64,000 nt of DNA from positions 2,107,427-2,171,426 of the forward strand of contig NW_024037064.1 in assembly GCF_015706575.1 (NCBI RefSeq). Direction: 5' to 3'. This DNA comes from Patiria miniata. Lineage: Eukaryota > Echinodermata > Asteroidea > Valvatida > Asterinidae. Shown here piece after piece: positions 34,047 to 45,966 of the stretch. Each line of letters starts with the position of its first letter. Positions within the stretch are counted from its first letter, which is position 1. Below the pieces are notes generated by a model. It made no database searches, was not told the DNA's origin, and saw only the letters and a program-made list of their open reading frames with translations. A program made the translations under genes and the position numbers.

Positions 34047-35173
34047 CAGGGATGTGATTTCTCCGTTTTTTTTGGGTGTTCAAAAGTCCACCAACGTGAA
34101 TCGTGTGAATCCGTTGAGAAAGTAGGGGGGTAGAATGTGCTAATTAATTATTCATAATGAGTTTTGCTTGCCGAAATATCCGAATTTACTTACGGACATT
34201 ACTTCGTTGATCGATACGCATGCACATATTGAATAACCAATGCAAGAACGAGGTTGAAGACCATGCGTTGCCGTAAGCGCGATCATGTGATTTTTCGCTC
34301 GGGTCCGAGGTTGTGATTATTTAGGTCTAGTTCCTGTGTCGGTACCCAAGATGCACGTGTTGCGCTGGTCAGGTGAACAGACTAATATTGCTCAGCGTGC
34401 ACAACAGCATACAGTACAGTGCAATCGTGTGGATTATGCACGTTGTTTCATGTGCGTCGAGTGTTTGTGTACGCGGCGTGTATGGATGCTTCCAACATGG
34501 CTGCGCCCAACAAGTCGATATTGTCGCACGGAGATAAATCAGTGCGAGAGCTTGATAAAGAAGTGAAAAATAAGTTCCGGTGGGAATGGTTTCGGGACTC
34601 CCTTATTATTGACGGGCATCAGCATGAATTTCAAGAGTGTTTCGATAAAATAGCAACCGCTGGCAAGGTTTTTTGCAATTTTTGCAACGACACTATCAAC
34701 TACGCGTCGAGTGGAAAGAAATTGCTCGTATCCCATGTGAAACACCCGAAGCACATCATCATTGAGTGATTAGTCTGGTGCTTTCAAAGATGGTATGTTC
34801 CATTCAGTTGTGGATGAAGCAAAACAAATATTTGTGTAGAATAATCTTGTTTTATTTATTTCTTCATGCTTTTACAATGGTTATTATTAATCACCATGGA
34901 GTATTTATAATTACAAATAAGTGAAAAATCAATGATGATGGTGATGAACTGAAACAAAATGCAACAAAAGTGAAAAAAGAAATAACAAAATTGGCAACAT
35001 ATTTTGGCTCAAATGATGGCCCAAAAAGCTTAGGTTGCACCACAGAGCATCTAAAATCCAAAATTTTTTAAGCGGGCCCCGGACCTCACGCCGTAATGGC
35101 TTCGCGCTTGCCAGAGTTTGTACCCGTGCATAACATTTTCAGGGATTTTTGTCACATCCCAATCACATCCCTG
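34047..35173 (+). mobile_element. hAT-like element remnant with zinc-finger exon, copy 2
   Basis: Ends CAGGGATGTGA and TCACATCCCTG, GAGTAC clusters on both sides (34,005-34,046; 35,174-35,300). It contains the GCACCACAGAGCATC..GCGGGCCCC module at 35,036-35,110. Confidence 0.65.
34497..34766 (+). CDS. BED-like zinc-finger fragment, copy 2
   Basis: 89 residues from MAAPNKSILSHGDK to a stop after HPKHIIIE. It retains the IATAG stretch before VFCNFCNDTINYASSGKK that U1 lacks, so it is closer to the ancestral finger. The C-x2-C and H-x5-H ligands are intact. The stop comes just before a possible donor (AAAGATG|gtatgtt). No transposase body follows. Confidence 0.5.
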
Positions 35174-35732
35174 AGTACTTAAGTAACCGAGTACGAGTAC
35201 TTGTACCTCCGAGTACAAGAACAGGTCTCCGAGTATGAGTACTTTTACTTGCGAGTACGAGTACTTTACTTCCGAGTACGAGTACAAGTAGTTGTATTCC
35301 GAATACAGCCATATGGCAAATGGTTGATTGTGCGTAATAATTGGCCCAGACCCAGTCAGACCGATATGCAGACCCAATCACGGCTAGCTGTTGTGTTTGT
35401 CTGGACGTGCACAAAGGAAAATCAGGAAACGTTGATTTCTCCACAAGCCAGTCAACCATTTCAAACTGAAAGTATTGATAAAATAAGGCCATGGTGTATA
35501 AAGTCAAGCTGTACCATTTCCCTTGAGTACTGCTATTCGAGTACGAGTACTTTGCTGCCTGAGTACGAGTTCCGTCATTTCTTTTCGGCCCGACACCGGT
35601 TGGTACACTGATGAGGTGTTGCAAGCTAATCACAGACCAAGACAGCTTGAGCACAGGTGGCATGCATCCTCACTCGAGATTGACCGCCAACTACATCAAC
35701 AATGCCAGCATGTGATCTCGCTGATCCGTAAG

Positions 35733-37451
35733 CAGGCGCGGATCCAGGGGTGGGCCGCGGGGGCACGTGCCCCCCGTCAAATTGAGTCCACAAAAAAAAA
35801 AATGAATAAAACAGGAGGGGGAAAAGAGAGGGAGGTGAGAGAAATGGAGGGAAGGAGGAGGGCAACCTTCTAACAAAAATACCGTTGCCGATATGGAACA
35901 TCAGCGGCCTGCAAACATTGTGTACTGGCCGTATGACACAGGGAACTCGAGAAGCTTCGAAGTAAACCGCCATCCCACCGTACGTATCCATACGTAACCC
36001 TGCATAGTATATGGGTTATGAAATGCGATTCATATGAGCGTACGTACCGGTACGAAAAACACGCACGTGTGACAGTCGATGTGCTGTGTTTAGCGCGATG
36101 AGCGCGACATACACGTTGAACCACGGATCAGATCCGTGGTTGAACGCTGCTCTTTGGACCACACTATTGGTCAAGGGGTGTGTTTTCGTATAACAATTTG
36201 CCAGCATTTCTTCCACGCGCTTCCAAGGAGTCCAAAACATGTCAGTTTCAGTAAAAAATGTCCGTAGAAAATCTTATCTTATTGATAAACTGAAAATTTA
36301 TACCGAAGTTGATACAAAACATTAGAAAGTATCCTTGCAAAAGTTTACAAACTAAGTCTATACAATTCCGTTTCAAAAATGTACGAAAACAATTATGCAA
36401 AAGAAAATGGTTATCAAGTGAAAAACAGAAGAAACTTAAAAGGCTTGTTAAAGCAAGAGTATACATGTATATTAAACCAATGAAAAAAATCCTTATTTAA
36501 CTTAAAACATTTTGCTCAAATAACTCAGGGAAAGAGGGGCCAGATATCGCCTCAGATTGCACCACAGAGCATCCAATTATCAAAAAAATTCCCGGGGCCC
36601 TTAAGCGGGCCCCGGACCCCAAGCCGAAAGACATTGCGCTCCGCATTATTAGTCTTCGGGGCAGATCTACCGACGCATCCTTAAAACAGTTTACAATCTA
36701 AGCCTATCCAATTCCTTTACAAAAATAAAATGCAAGAAATTGATTATGCAGTCGAAAATACTTGGTTATCAAGTGAAGAACAGAAGACACTTAACTAGGC
36801 TTGTATTAAGAAATACAAGAGTACAATTTCAAACCAATGAACAAAAAATATAAAAAAAATACATGGTGTTACCGCAAACCGAAGCGATAATGAAAACAAA
36901 ATCCTAATAATCTTCACAACATTTTGCTGACGTGGGGCCAGGAATCGCCTCAGTTTGCACCACAGAACATCTATAGAATCAAAAATTTCCCGGGGCCCTT
37001 CAGTGGGCCCCGAACCCAACGCCGCAAGACACTGCTTCACGTTTGCATTAGTCCTTGGAGCAAATGCCTCAGCGCATCGCCCGTTGCAACAGTTTACAAT
37101 CTAAGTCAATACAATTCCTTTTTTTTTTTAAATACAATGCAAGAAATTATGAAGACAAAAATACATGATTTGCAACTTTGAAGTACACAGTAGCTTAAAA
37201 TTTGTAAAAACAAGAGTATATTTTAAAAAAATCCTTACAAGATTATCAACTTTTGCACAAATAATTCAGGGGGAAAGGGGCCAGGAATCGCCTCGGATTG
37301 CATCACAGAGCATCTAGAATCCAAAATTTCCCGGGGCCCTTAAGCGGGCCCCAGACCCCACGCCGTAAGGGCTTCGCGCTCCGCGCTCGCATTAGTCCTA
37401 AGAACAAATGCTCTAGATGTGCCCCCCGTCTAAAGTCTGGATCCGCGCCTG
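35733..37451. mobile_element. hAT-like element with CAGGCGCGGATCCA termini
   Basis: Perfect inverted ends CAGGCGCGGATCCA and TGGATCCGCGCCTG. It splits the LINE linker at GATCCGTAAG / GGCCAAAAG (continuous in U1 at about 14,250); an imperfect TAAG is duplicated. About 1.72 kb, no transposase. The interior has three tandem-like copies of a module (GCACCACAGAGCATC, then GGGGCCC..GCGGGCCCCGGACCCC, then GCTTCGCGCTCCGC) at 36,547-36,650, 36,950-37,050 and 37,294-37,400, each after a CAGGAATCGCCTC-type leader. Confidence 0.8.
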
Positions 37452-39000
37452 ATAAGGCCAAAAGAACCCATTACTCAGAAATAGTCTCCAAGTGTTCCTG
37501 TGATCAAAAACAACTGTTTCGTGTCGCCAACAAGCTTCTCCATAGGAATAAGGAATCTTCTTTACCACAAGTACGATTCCGACAAGTCACCGGCTGACCA
37601 TTTCAGCCATTTTTCACGTCCAAGATTTCTTCGATTCGTGATGCACTACCTCCCCTTGTGCCAGATACAGATACTTCTACCCCCACCCCGCCAACACAAA
37701 CTACACTTACCAGTCTCTGTTCTGCCTCTCAAGATGAGACACTGCATGACCAGTCTCTGTTCCGCCTCTCAAGATGAGGTTTGCACTGTCATCTTCAAAT
37801 CCCCAGCCAAATCATGTGACTTGAACCCTATACCAACCTGACTCTTTAAGCAGTGTTCTGAATTCATCGTTCCTGCCATCACCACGATTATCAACCGCAG
37901 CCTGCAATGCAGTGTTGTTCCTTCTGTTTTCAAAGTTGCTCACGTGTGTTCAGCATTGTTAAAGAACTCCAATACTACTGCCCAGTTTCCAACTTGCCGT
38001 ACATCTCAAAGTTACTTGAGCGTGTTGCTATCTCCAGGCTGTCGATGCATTTACAGAATAATGATCTATTGGATAGTCGCCAATCTGCAAATCGTCAGAA
38101 CCATAATGTAGAAACATTACTTGTTCATCTGTCTGCGACCACATCCTACGACAGATGGATGTTGGCAAAGTAATGGCGCTTGTGCTTCTCGATCTGTCAT
38201 CAGCATTTGACACCATAGATCACGCCATCCTGATCAGTCGCTTGCACTCTTTGGGAGTGCACGATGCAGCCTTGCAGTGGTTTGACTCATACCTTGCAGA
38301 CCGGCAACAGTCTGTTAACTTCAATGGAGTATTATCTGCCTCTGCCTCCCTTGACTGTGGTGTTCCTCAAGGATCTGTTGGCAGTCCCATGTTATTCACC
38401 ACCTACATTTTACCACTCGACCAGATCATCCAGAAACACAACCTTCAATGTCACCGCTATGCTGATGACATACAGCTGTATCAATCCTTCAATCCATCTC
38501 AAACCAATGCTGTATCTGCCCCGGAGAATCTTGAGGCTTGCATTGATGAGATCAAGACATGGATGATGACAAACAGTCTCAAATTGAATGGCAACAAGTC
38601 TGAATGTATCCTGTGTGGCTCAAAATAACAACTCGCCAAGTTCAATATCAACAGCATTAGGACTGGAGATTGCCACATCCATCCTTCCACCAAGTGTCGC
38701 AACCTACACGTAGGTGTCACTTTTGACCCCCACATCGCTTTCAAGTCACTACAAGGAACTTCACCGGACTATATAACGGACATTATGTCGAAATATCAGC
38801 CTTCACGTAGTCTTCGTTCGGCCGGAGCGCTAAAGCTTACTGTTCCCCGCACCAACCACTCTTGGGGAGACCGGTCTTTCTCAAGCGCCGCTCCCAAACT
38901 CTTGAACAATCTACCCCTTGAAATTCGCCAGTCATCATCATTGTCTGTATTTAAATCTTCTGTGAAAACTCATATGTTTACCTCACGTTTTTGTGTTTAA
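37452..39000 (+). pseudogene. L2-like LINE reverse transcriptase, copy 2
   Basis: Linker and motif-1/2 blocks at 37,452-38,150 with frameshifts, then the RT frame 38,155-38,628 (LLDLSSAFDTIDHAILISRL; CGVPQGSVGSP; RYADDIQLY). A TAA after CGSK interrupts the C-terminus, which resumes at 38,785-39,000 (SWGDRSFSSAAPKLLNNLPL). It has the same missing block as copy 1, and an extra ACACGTAGG-type insertion near 38,706. Confidence 0.8.
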
Positions 39001-39150
39001 TGAGTTGATGTTTATAACTCCTGTCACTAATTTCTGTTATTCAAATTTAACTTAATTTATACTGTAATTGTTTTGTATGTATTGTGCGCCATGAGCGTCT
39101 TGCTTGGCGGATATCGGCGCCTTATAAATGTTCATTATTATTATTATTAT

Positions 39151-40445
39151 TATTATTTCCAAACATGTGTCAAGTGACACATTTTTGGAAATGTCTGTGA
39201 ATTGGTCCCCCCCCCCTCCTCCATGCATTGCTATTTGTACTTGGTTTGCAATAGGGCTTGCTCAATGACGTCCAAATCTGTAGGAGAGCTGCAACTGCGT
39301 ATTTTACGCAATATATCATGCATTGCGCAGTGTTGAAAATGTGCGCTTATTGCTTGAAATGTTTTTCGAATTTCAACGCGGTCGATACGCGTTATGCAAT
39401 TGGATGCTCAGTATGTTGATGCACGTGGCTGGTCTGTAGGAAATGACGTCATTTTACAAGACCTATTGGGGAATGCACAAATGGGTGACAACCTTCTCGC
39501 ATGCTGCCAATTTCCAAACGTTTGTCAAGTGACACATTTTTGGAAATTTCTGTAAATCCGCCCTTCCCCCATGCATTCTAATTTGTAATTGGTTGCAATT
39601 GGGGGATCCACGAATGAGTGACAACCTTGCATGATGTCAATTTCCAAACATGTGTCAAGAGGCACATTTGTGGACATTTCTGTTTATCTGCCCCCCCCCC
39701 CATGTGTTCTAATCCCCCCCCCCATGTGTTCTAATTCCCCCCCCCCCAAATGTGTCGAGCGACACATTTTTGGAAATTTCTTTAAATCCCCCCATGTGCT
39801 CTAATTTGTACTCGGTTTGCATTCGGGGGATTTACAAATGAGTGACAACCTTGTCGCATGCTATCAGTTTCCAAACGTGTGTCAAGTGACACATTTTTGG
39901 AAATTTCTGTGAATCCTCCTACTCCCCTATGTGTTCTAATTTGTACTTAATTCACGAATGGTTGACAACCTTCTGGCATGCTGTCAATGTGCAGAAAACA
40001 AAATAAGATCCTTTCCAAAGATGTGTCAAGTGACACATTTTTGGAAATTTCTGTGAATCTGCCACCTCCCGAATGCGTTTCAATTGGTACCGGTACTTAG
40101 ATTGCAATTGGGGAATCCTCGAATGGTTGACAACTTTCTGCCATGCTCTCAATTTGAAGAAAACAAAAGAAGATCATTTCCAAAGATTTGTCATGTGACA
40201 CAGTTTTGGAAATTTTTGTAAATCCCCCAAGCGTTGTTACAATTTGGGAAGCCACAAATGAATGACAACCTTCTCGCATACCTTCTTGCATGTCAAGTGA
40301 CACACTTTTGAAAATTTCTGTGAATTGGCTCCTCCCCCATGCTTCTAATTTGTACTTGGTTTGCAATTTGGGAATCCATGAATGGGTCCAAACCTTGCAT
40401 GCTGTTAATTCCATAGATGTTCATAGGAGTTATTAAGGAAAATTC
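39151..40445. repeat. ms1 minisatellite, array 3
   Basis: Same monomers as array 1, ending like it in module P (GGCCCCCATGGCAGTTCC). C tracts at 39,690-39,745 are expanded. Confidence 0.9.
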
Positions 40446-42631
40446 TGTGAATCTGGCCCCCATGGCAGTTCCACATGCATAGCGCGCACACACACAAAGG
40501 TTCTGTAATGCGTTAGTTCTGTATTTGTGAACTCCAATGATGCCGGTGACGTCACACAACATGGCGCTGTCCACATACAGAAAAAAAACATTGATGTTTG
40601 GTCCCAAATAATGTCAAAATTAGACACTTTAGAAATACGTTTTATTATCATAAATGACAGGCAATGACGGGATATGATGTTTTCTTTAGGAAATAAATGA
40701 GAAAGGGGTATAAGTTATATGCCAAGGTGTGTTTTAGGGGAATTTTCGCCAACATTTTTGCAATGCGGGATGAATTTATTCGCGTATCGAAGACTTTTAA
40801 AAGCCCTTCAAGAAAAGCGAAACGCAGTTTTTCAGAAGAAATCTTTATGTTGATACCATTATTCAGTTATGAAAATAGCCAAATCAAACTTTTTCTTGGT
40901 CGGGTCGACATTTTAAAATAAAATATAGACGTTGAAAGTCAGCCTACAATTCCAAAGCTTCGCTGAGCATTCGGGCTGCTGCATCGCTGGTTCATGATCT
41001 AGTATCCCACTAATACATGCAAACTGGCGCGCGGGTACCAACTGGCCTAGCGCCGCGTGTGTTGTGTACACAAAAGCGCCGTACAACGTGTACACATGTA
41101 CATATGTGTACGTAAAACCATCGCATTTTACGGACAGTCGCAAGACATTGAATAAAATTTAAAAATACATAAAATGCAAAACAGATTACATAGAAATAAA
41201 GAACCATCTGTCTTTAGATGAAAACACTCACTTTGGACAAAATAAACACACAATCCGAAATTCACAAATGTTTAGTGTTGTACAGTGAGTGAGTGAGTGA
41301 GTGTTGTACAGCATATTAAAGCAGCACAATCCAAAACCAAGCATGAATTTGCCATCAGTATGAGACACTCTATCCTCTTAATATTCTGGGGGAAGTTGCT
41401 GACAATTAATTGGATCTATAGCTTAAACAAAACAATAACAAATAGGTTTTTGTTTGGCAATAAACGCATTCTTTATTTCACAACCAATCCATATCATTTA
41501 AAAAAAAAGTTTCATTTACAGAAGTGAAACTTCATAACAGCCATATTTTACAAGGAAATAAAGTGCACATGTAATGCATGCATGAACTCAACTAGTGAAA
41601 TCAGGTTTGGCAAGTGATAAAACTATGAAAAGTCTGAAAAATTAAATAGGGTAGTTGCAGTTGATTCAATTAAGTGATTCAAAAATTCAACTTTATAAAA
41701 GGGCAAATGGATTTAAGCATACCCTCACACCTGAAGACAGTAAAGGCTTTTTTTTATATTTATTTATTATTAATATTTTGTTGGAGTAAGGAACTTGCAG
41801 TTCAACTGCACTATTTCATGAGTGGTGGTGATGGCAATTTCAGGTTTCAAATTTTCGCTTCATTAAAATTTCACATACGTACGTGTACACGTACCTGGAT
41901 CGGACCTGCACCAGATTTACAAAGCACATCACTTCACAATTTGATGCAAACACAGTCCACTGTGAAGTTCTTTTCCAGTGTGAATGCATCATACATCGTC
42001 AATTTTGTTAAATATTTTAGAAAAGTTTTCACAAGTACAATTGACGACTCTTTCTTGACTTTTCGACGACTATTTACTGTTCTTTGAATAAATACATAAC
42101 ATGAAAATACATGTACATATACATGTAGTCACCTTTTGTCCTTTGAATACACTACGACGTGTCGCACTTACAGCATATTTTGTGAAATGAATCACAGGAT
42201 GCGTCATCCTAGGGATACAACGATGCATCGTAGGTTACAATAAATGTCGTGAAATCAGGTACAGATTGTCATCGTCACTACGAACGACACTCTCGCATCC
42301 GTGTGTGCGCTGTACGCGCGCGTGTTTACAGAACCGGGATATTTTGGGTTTTACGAACTGACATCTGCCACAGTGCAGCACTTTTAGAGGCAACAAGGCA
42401 TATTTGTACATTTTTGTTTTCAAAAAGTGTCGCACTGTGTGGGATGTCCCGAATCTGTAAATACGCACGCGTGCAGCGCACTCATGTGTGCACAAGTGTC
42501 GGTTTTTGGTGACATTGACAAGATATATAGGCTACCATCTGAAATGGCATTAACGACAAAACAGAAACTGTCCTGATCAAAGATTACCTCCAGTTATCTC
42601 CTAAATTCCCAAACTATCTTAATTCCCCCCC

Positions 42632-42663
<32 letters not shown>

Positions 42664-42872
42664 CAGTAAGATTTTCATTATGAAATGTTTACGTCAACTA
42701 CGGTATGTTATTCAAGCATCTGGGACAGGGAGGCAGCGAACAGACTACACCTACCACTCCCAATTCAGATCACACTAAAAATACATGTACATGTACTCCA
42801 CACCATGGACTATAGAAAGGTTCAGAGTGGGGGTTGGGCTGTTTGAATGAACATGGCCATGTCATGGCATGG
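40446..42872. other. Module P, distal part, copy 2
   Basis: Collinear with 2,780-4,425, plus about 0.85 kb (41,740-42,590) absent from U1. That insert has no recognised gene. It includes GTACGTACGTGTACACGTAC-type alternating words (41,876-41,892) and a duplicated GTGTCGCACT motif. It reads as ancestral sequence lost in U1 or an insertion in U3; no terminal repeats seen. Poly-C at 42,625-42,662. Confidence 0.5.
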
Positions 42873-44532
42873 TCAGGAACTGATACGGAGTTCAATCGCA
42901 ATGGGTGGGTAGTACAGATCAGATGCGGAGGAATCCAAAGCTCGTCCATTATACGCGGCCATGCATGTCGTTGCCATCTTCAATCCAGAAATAGGAAGAA
43001 ACTCTTCAAAACCTGAAAGCACAACAAGAATATAACAAATGGAACAAACTTAATGGGATACTTTGAGATGCATGGTGGCAGCAAATACACCAGTCCTTTT
43101 CTGGTGTTGACGTCAATTTGAACATGTGCACATTAGGTTAAATGTGACATAAAAAAAATGAAAAGGACAGGTAAAAGGAAGCGTCTCAAAAGTCTCTGTT
43201 GAAAATTATTGCCAGGTTATTTTCAAGATTTTTGTCTGTGCCTTATCTTAAACAACTTTGCTGGGATTTTTCTTGCATTGAATTATGAGTGTTAAAAACT
43301 ATAGAAGATAAGAAAGTTTCATATTTTATCTTTTTCTATAGGCACAGACATATATGTAAACATGTACTTGTACATGTACATGATGTATGTACATGCATGT
43401 ACATACATGCCATGATCAATTTCTAAGTAAAATAATATCAAGATGCTCACCGATGAAAGTTATCAAATTTTCTGAAGGTATATCCTTCGTCAGGGCAGGG
43501 TACGTCATCTGCGTGTCATGGTGGAATGCCGTACACTCCGCATAAGAAGAAATGTAGGCCAACCTCCTCCACAGCGTCCGAGAGACAACCAATAGGTCTA
43601 GATGGCAAATTAAAGTACACATTCAAGTTCTTGTACAGTTACATGACTTTTGTGTTTGTACACAAGAACAAGAGCATGCATTACATGGGTTTGGAGTAAA
43701 CTCGGTACCCAACAACCACAAGACTGTTAACGACTTGGTCCCTAACTGACGGGGTCTGACCGTCTGAGACAGCATGGCCAACTCAGTTCCAGGTCAACTT
43801 GGTCCCAGGTACAAATGTATAAAGTCGGTCCAATGTCAACTAAGTCTCAAGTCATTTTAGTCCCAGGTCAAATTTGAAATTAATGGAAAAAATACTCTAC
43901 AATTATATGACTGAGGGCGAAAAAGAAATAGCCTAATGACGGCCCTGGCAATGTAACCTACATGTAGGGCCTACATCTCAAATCCTTTGTTTACGCATTT
44001 AGAACATACAGTACACAGTTTCCTTGAGACGTTTTCAAGAACATTAATTAAATGAGCAATGTCAGGCTCCTGCCTGCAAAGAATGACCTCCATTCCTCCA
44101 TCATCATGTTCCTGCATGATGCATGCCAGCAAATCCTGACCACGCTGACTATACATGAAATGTCAAAATCATATTGAAATTGGAGGATTCAGGACTGTTA
44201 GGATTAAGGAATGCATTGTGATTATTTATTACGAATACGATTTTCTGGGTAATTGCAACTAGTAAGGCACACTGGGCAGAAATATTTCTTAGATGAAAGT
44301 CTTCTACATACACGAGTCATTGCGTCGTCCAAAAGTGCGTGCTGTGGGATAGCTCAAGGCGCCTACGCTACGACTGTTTCATGTACGACATTACTGTAAT
44401 GACTTCCTGTCATGGCGCGGCGTACGTACACAAAATCCTTGTGTCGCAGGCTAAAAACAAGGAGAAACTACAAAAACTACATCTTCTGAGCAGAGTAAAT
44501 ACATAATCTGTAGGCTTACCTTTTCCATCTGA

Positions 44533-45945
44533 TGCCGTGACCATATTTCTTCAGAAATTGTACAATCATTTAGATGTCCCCAAGTTTTTTGTTAGATCGA
44601 TTTTTATTGATTTTTCTAGTGCTTTTAACTCCATCGTTCCACATATTTTAATTGATAAGTTATTGAGCCTGGATGTAACACCACAGCTTGCGTTGGTTAT
44701 TCACAATTTTCTCTTAGATAGACCACAGAGGGTTAAGTGTAATAATATGGTGTCTAGCGTCAAATATTTGAGTTTAGGTGCTCCCCAAGGCTGCATGGTT
44801 TCACCTGTTTTGTTTTCACTGTACACCAGTGACTATGTTAATCTTAGTCCCAACTGCAGCATAATTAAGTATGCAGACGACACAGTTATTAGCGGTTACT
44901 TAACCAATGATTCCATTGAATACATTAGTGCTGTCAAAAAGTTCGTTGACTGGTGTGAGCGCCATCATTTAGTGCTTAACGTAAAAAAAACCAAGGAAAT
45001 GATTTTCGACTTCCGTCGCTCAGCTGCAGTCAATGAACCCCTGGTCATAAATAATCATCCTATGGAGCAGGTTTCAGAGTATAAGTATTTAGGCACAGTT
45101 ATTGACAACAAACTCAATTGGAACACAAATTCACAATTACTTTCTAGTAAAGCTAACCAAAGGTTGTACTTCCTGAGAAAACTAAAAGAGTTCCACGTTG
45201 ACAATAGGATCTTAAATCTTTTTTATCAGTCACTGATTCAAAGTATTCTCACTTTTTGTTTGATCTGTAATTTTGGTAATCTGTCTAAACAAAATGTAAA
45301 GAAACTGGAGAGACCAAGGAAAATCGCTCAGCGTTTAATTGGTACTGATCTGGATTCAATTGGTTCACTGTATGAAAAAAGACTCATGCTTAAAGTACAC
45401 AAAATAATGCAAGACATCTCTCATCCACTTAACAGTTGTTTTACATTCAGTAGGTCGGGTATTCGTCTTTCTGTTCCTAGGACCTCACTATGTCGCACCA
45501 GACGATCATTTGTTCCTAATGCTATTCACATGTTCAACGACAATGCAAGTAGGGTCTAACTAAGGGTTGTTAGCACTTTTTACCATGGTCTCGTAATGTA
45601 GTTTTCGCACTCTTGGAATGGATTGGTCGGGGCAGCATTGATTGGTCACAGGGGGCTACGGGGTAGGAAGGCTGAGTGTTTTTTTCTCTCTGTATCCTTC
45701 CAGCCTGATGTTGTCTATGATGTTGTCCCATGTGACCGGTTGGCGTTGTTTTGGCTGGTGCATTTTTTTAGTGTGCGGGTCTTTTGTTGCTTTGTATTTC
45801 AAACTTGTCTAATTTTGTAATTTATATAGTTTTTATATTGACTGTGTGTACCTGTATTTGGCCAGTGGATGTCAAATTTCTATGTTTTTTAACGTGGACA
45901 ATAAATATATTGATTGATTGATTGATTGATTAAATTTCATTCTGT
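44533..45945 (+). mobile_element. Young 5'-truncated LINE insertion with 7-bp TSD and (TGAT)n tail
   Basis: Flanked by CATCTGA at 44,526-44,532 and 45,946-45,952. U1 has the empty site at 6,078-6,084. The element ends with AATAAATATAT, (TGAT)n and a few extra bases. It starts inside the RT domain, so it is 5'-truncated, typical of LINE target-primed integration. The insertion postdates the P duplication and is opposite in direction to the host gene. Confidence 0.9.
44537..45559 (+). CDS. LINE reverse transcriptase, 5'-truncated but open (340 aa)
   Basis: RT from motif A onward: IFIDFSSAFNSIVPHILIDK, then LGAPQGCMVSPVLFSLYTSD (motif B), IIKYADDTVISGYL (motif C, catalytic DD), NVKKTKEMIFDFRRS and YKYLGTVIDNKLNWNTN, then the C-terminal domain to DNASRV and a stop. 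Uninterrupted over 340 codons, unlike the other LINE copies, which fits a recent insertion. The family resembles L2/Rex-type elements common in fish and invertebrates. The first codons come from the truncation point, not a natural start. The YADD is intact but endonuclease and upstream RT motifs are absent, so the copy cannot mobilise itself. Confidence 0.85.
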   Translation: MTIFLQKLYNHLDVPKFFVRSIFIDFSSAFNSIVPHILIDKLLSLDVTPQLALVIHNFLLDRPQRVKCNNMVSSVKYLSLGAPQGCMVSPVLFSLYTSDYVNLSPNCSIIKYADDTVISGYLTNDSIEYISAVKKFVDWCERHHLVLNVKKTKEMIFDFRRSAAVNEPLVINNHPMEQVSEYKYLGTVIDNKLNWNTNSQLLSSKANQRLYFLRKLKEFHVDNRILNLFYQSLIQSILTFCLICNFGNLSKQNVKKLERPRKIAQRLIGTDLDSIGSLYEKRLMLKVHKIMQDISHPLNSCFTFSRSGIRLSVPRTSLCRTRRSFVPNAIHMFNDNASRV

Positions 45946-45966
45946 CATCTGAATCTCCGAAATCAT

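Larger units (their letters stand above)
33566..39150 (+). mobile_element. L2-like LINE, copy 2 with nested hAT elements
   Basis: 5' region 33,566-33,888; a deletion joining CCAGCACCAG to TGGTATCTGTGAGAC (about 1.19 kb less than U1, with a shared CAGTG at the junction); the hAT-like zinc-finger element (34,047-35,173); a second hAT-like element (35,733-37,451) inside the linker; RT; 3' UTR; the GATATCGGCGCCTTATAAAT end and (ATT)n tail at 39,136-39,157. Confidence 0.8.
42873..45966 (-). pseudogene. Putative spliced cellular gene, copy 2, exon 1 split by a LINE
   Basis: Exon 4 is 43,012-42,873, with two differences from copy 1 (NGRALD for NGQALH). Exon 3 is 43,597-43,451, 147 bp, two bases longer, open throughout the LLVVSRTLWRRL..KDIPSENLITFI frame and in phase with exon 4. 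Exon 2 starts at about 44,144 (two residue changes, T to I and F to V). Exon 1 is split: the donor side is at 44,520-44,532 (..GAAAAG|gtaagcc, 6 bp shorter than copy 1) and the ATG side at 45,946-45,966, with a 1.4-kb LINE between. If the ATG at 45,966 is the true start, this copy cannot make the normal N-terminus. The choice between the two C-terminal readings is unresolved. Confidence 0.4.

Noticed and set aside
36309..36500. Lys/Arg-rich 63-aa frame
   Set aside because: Low-complexity AT-rich sequence inside a non-autonomous hAT element.
42249..42512. Overlapping frames on both strands in the U3-specific 0.85 kb
   Set aside because: No motif, both strands open, CpG/ACGT-rich palindromic composition explains the lack of stops.
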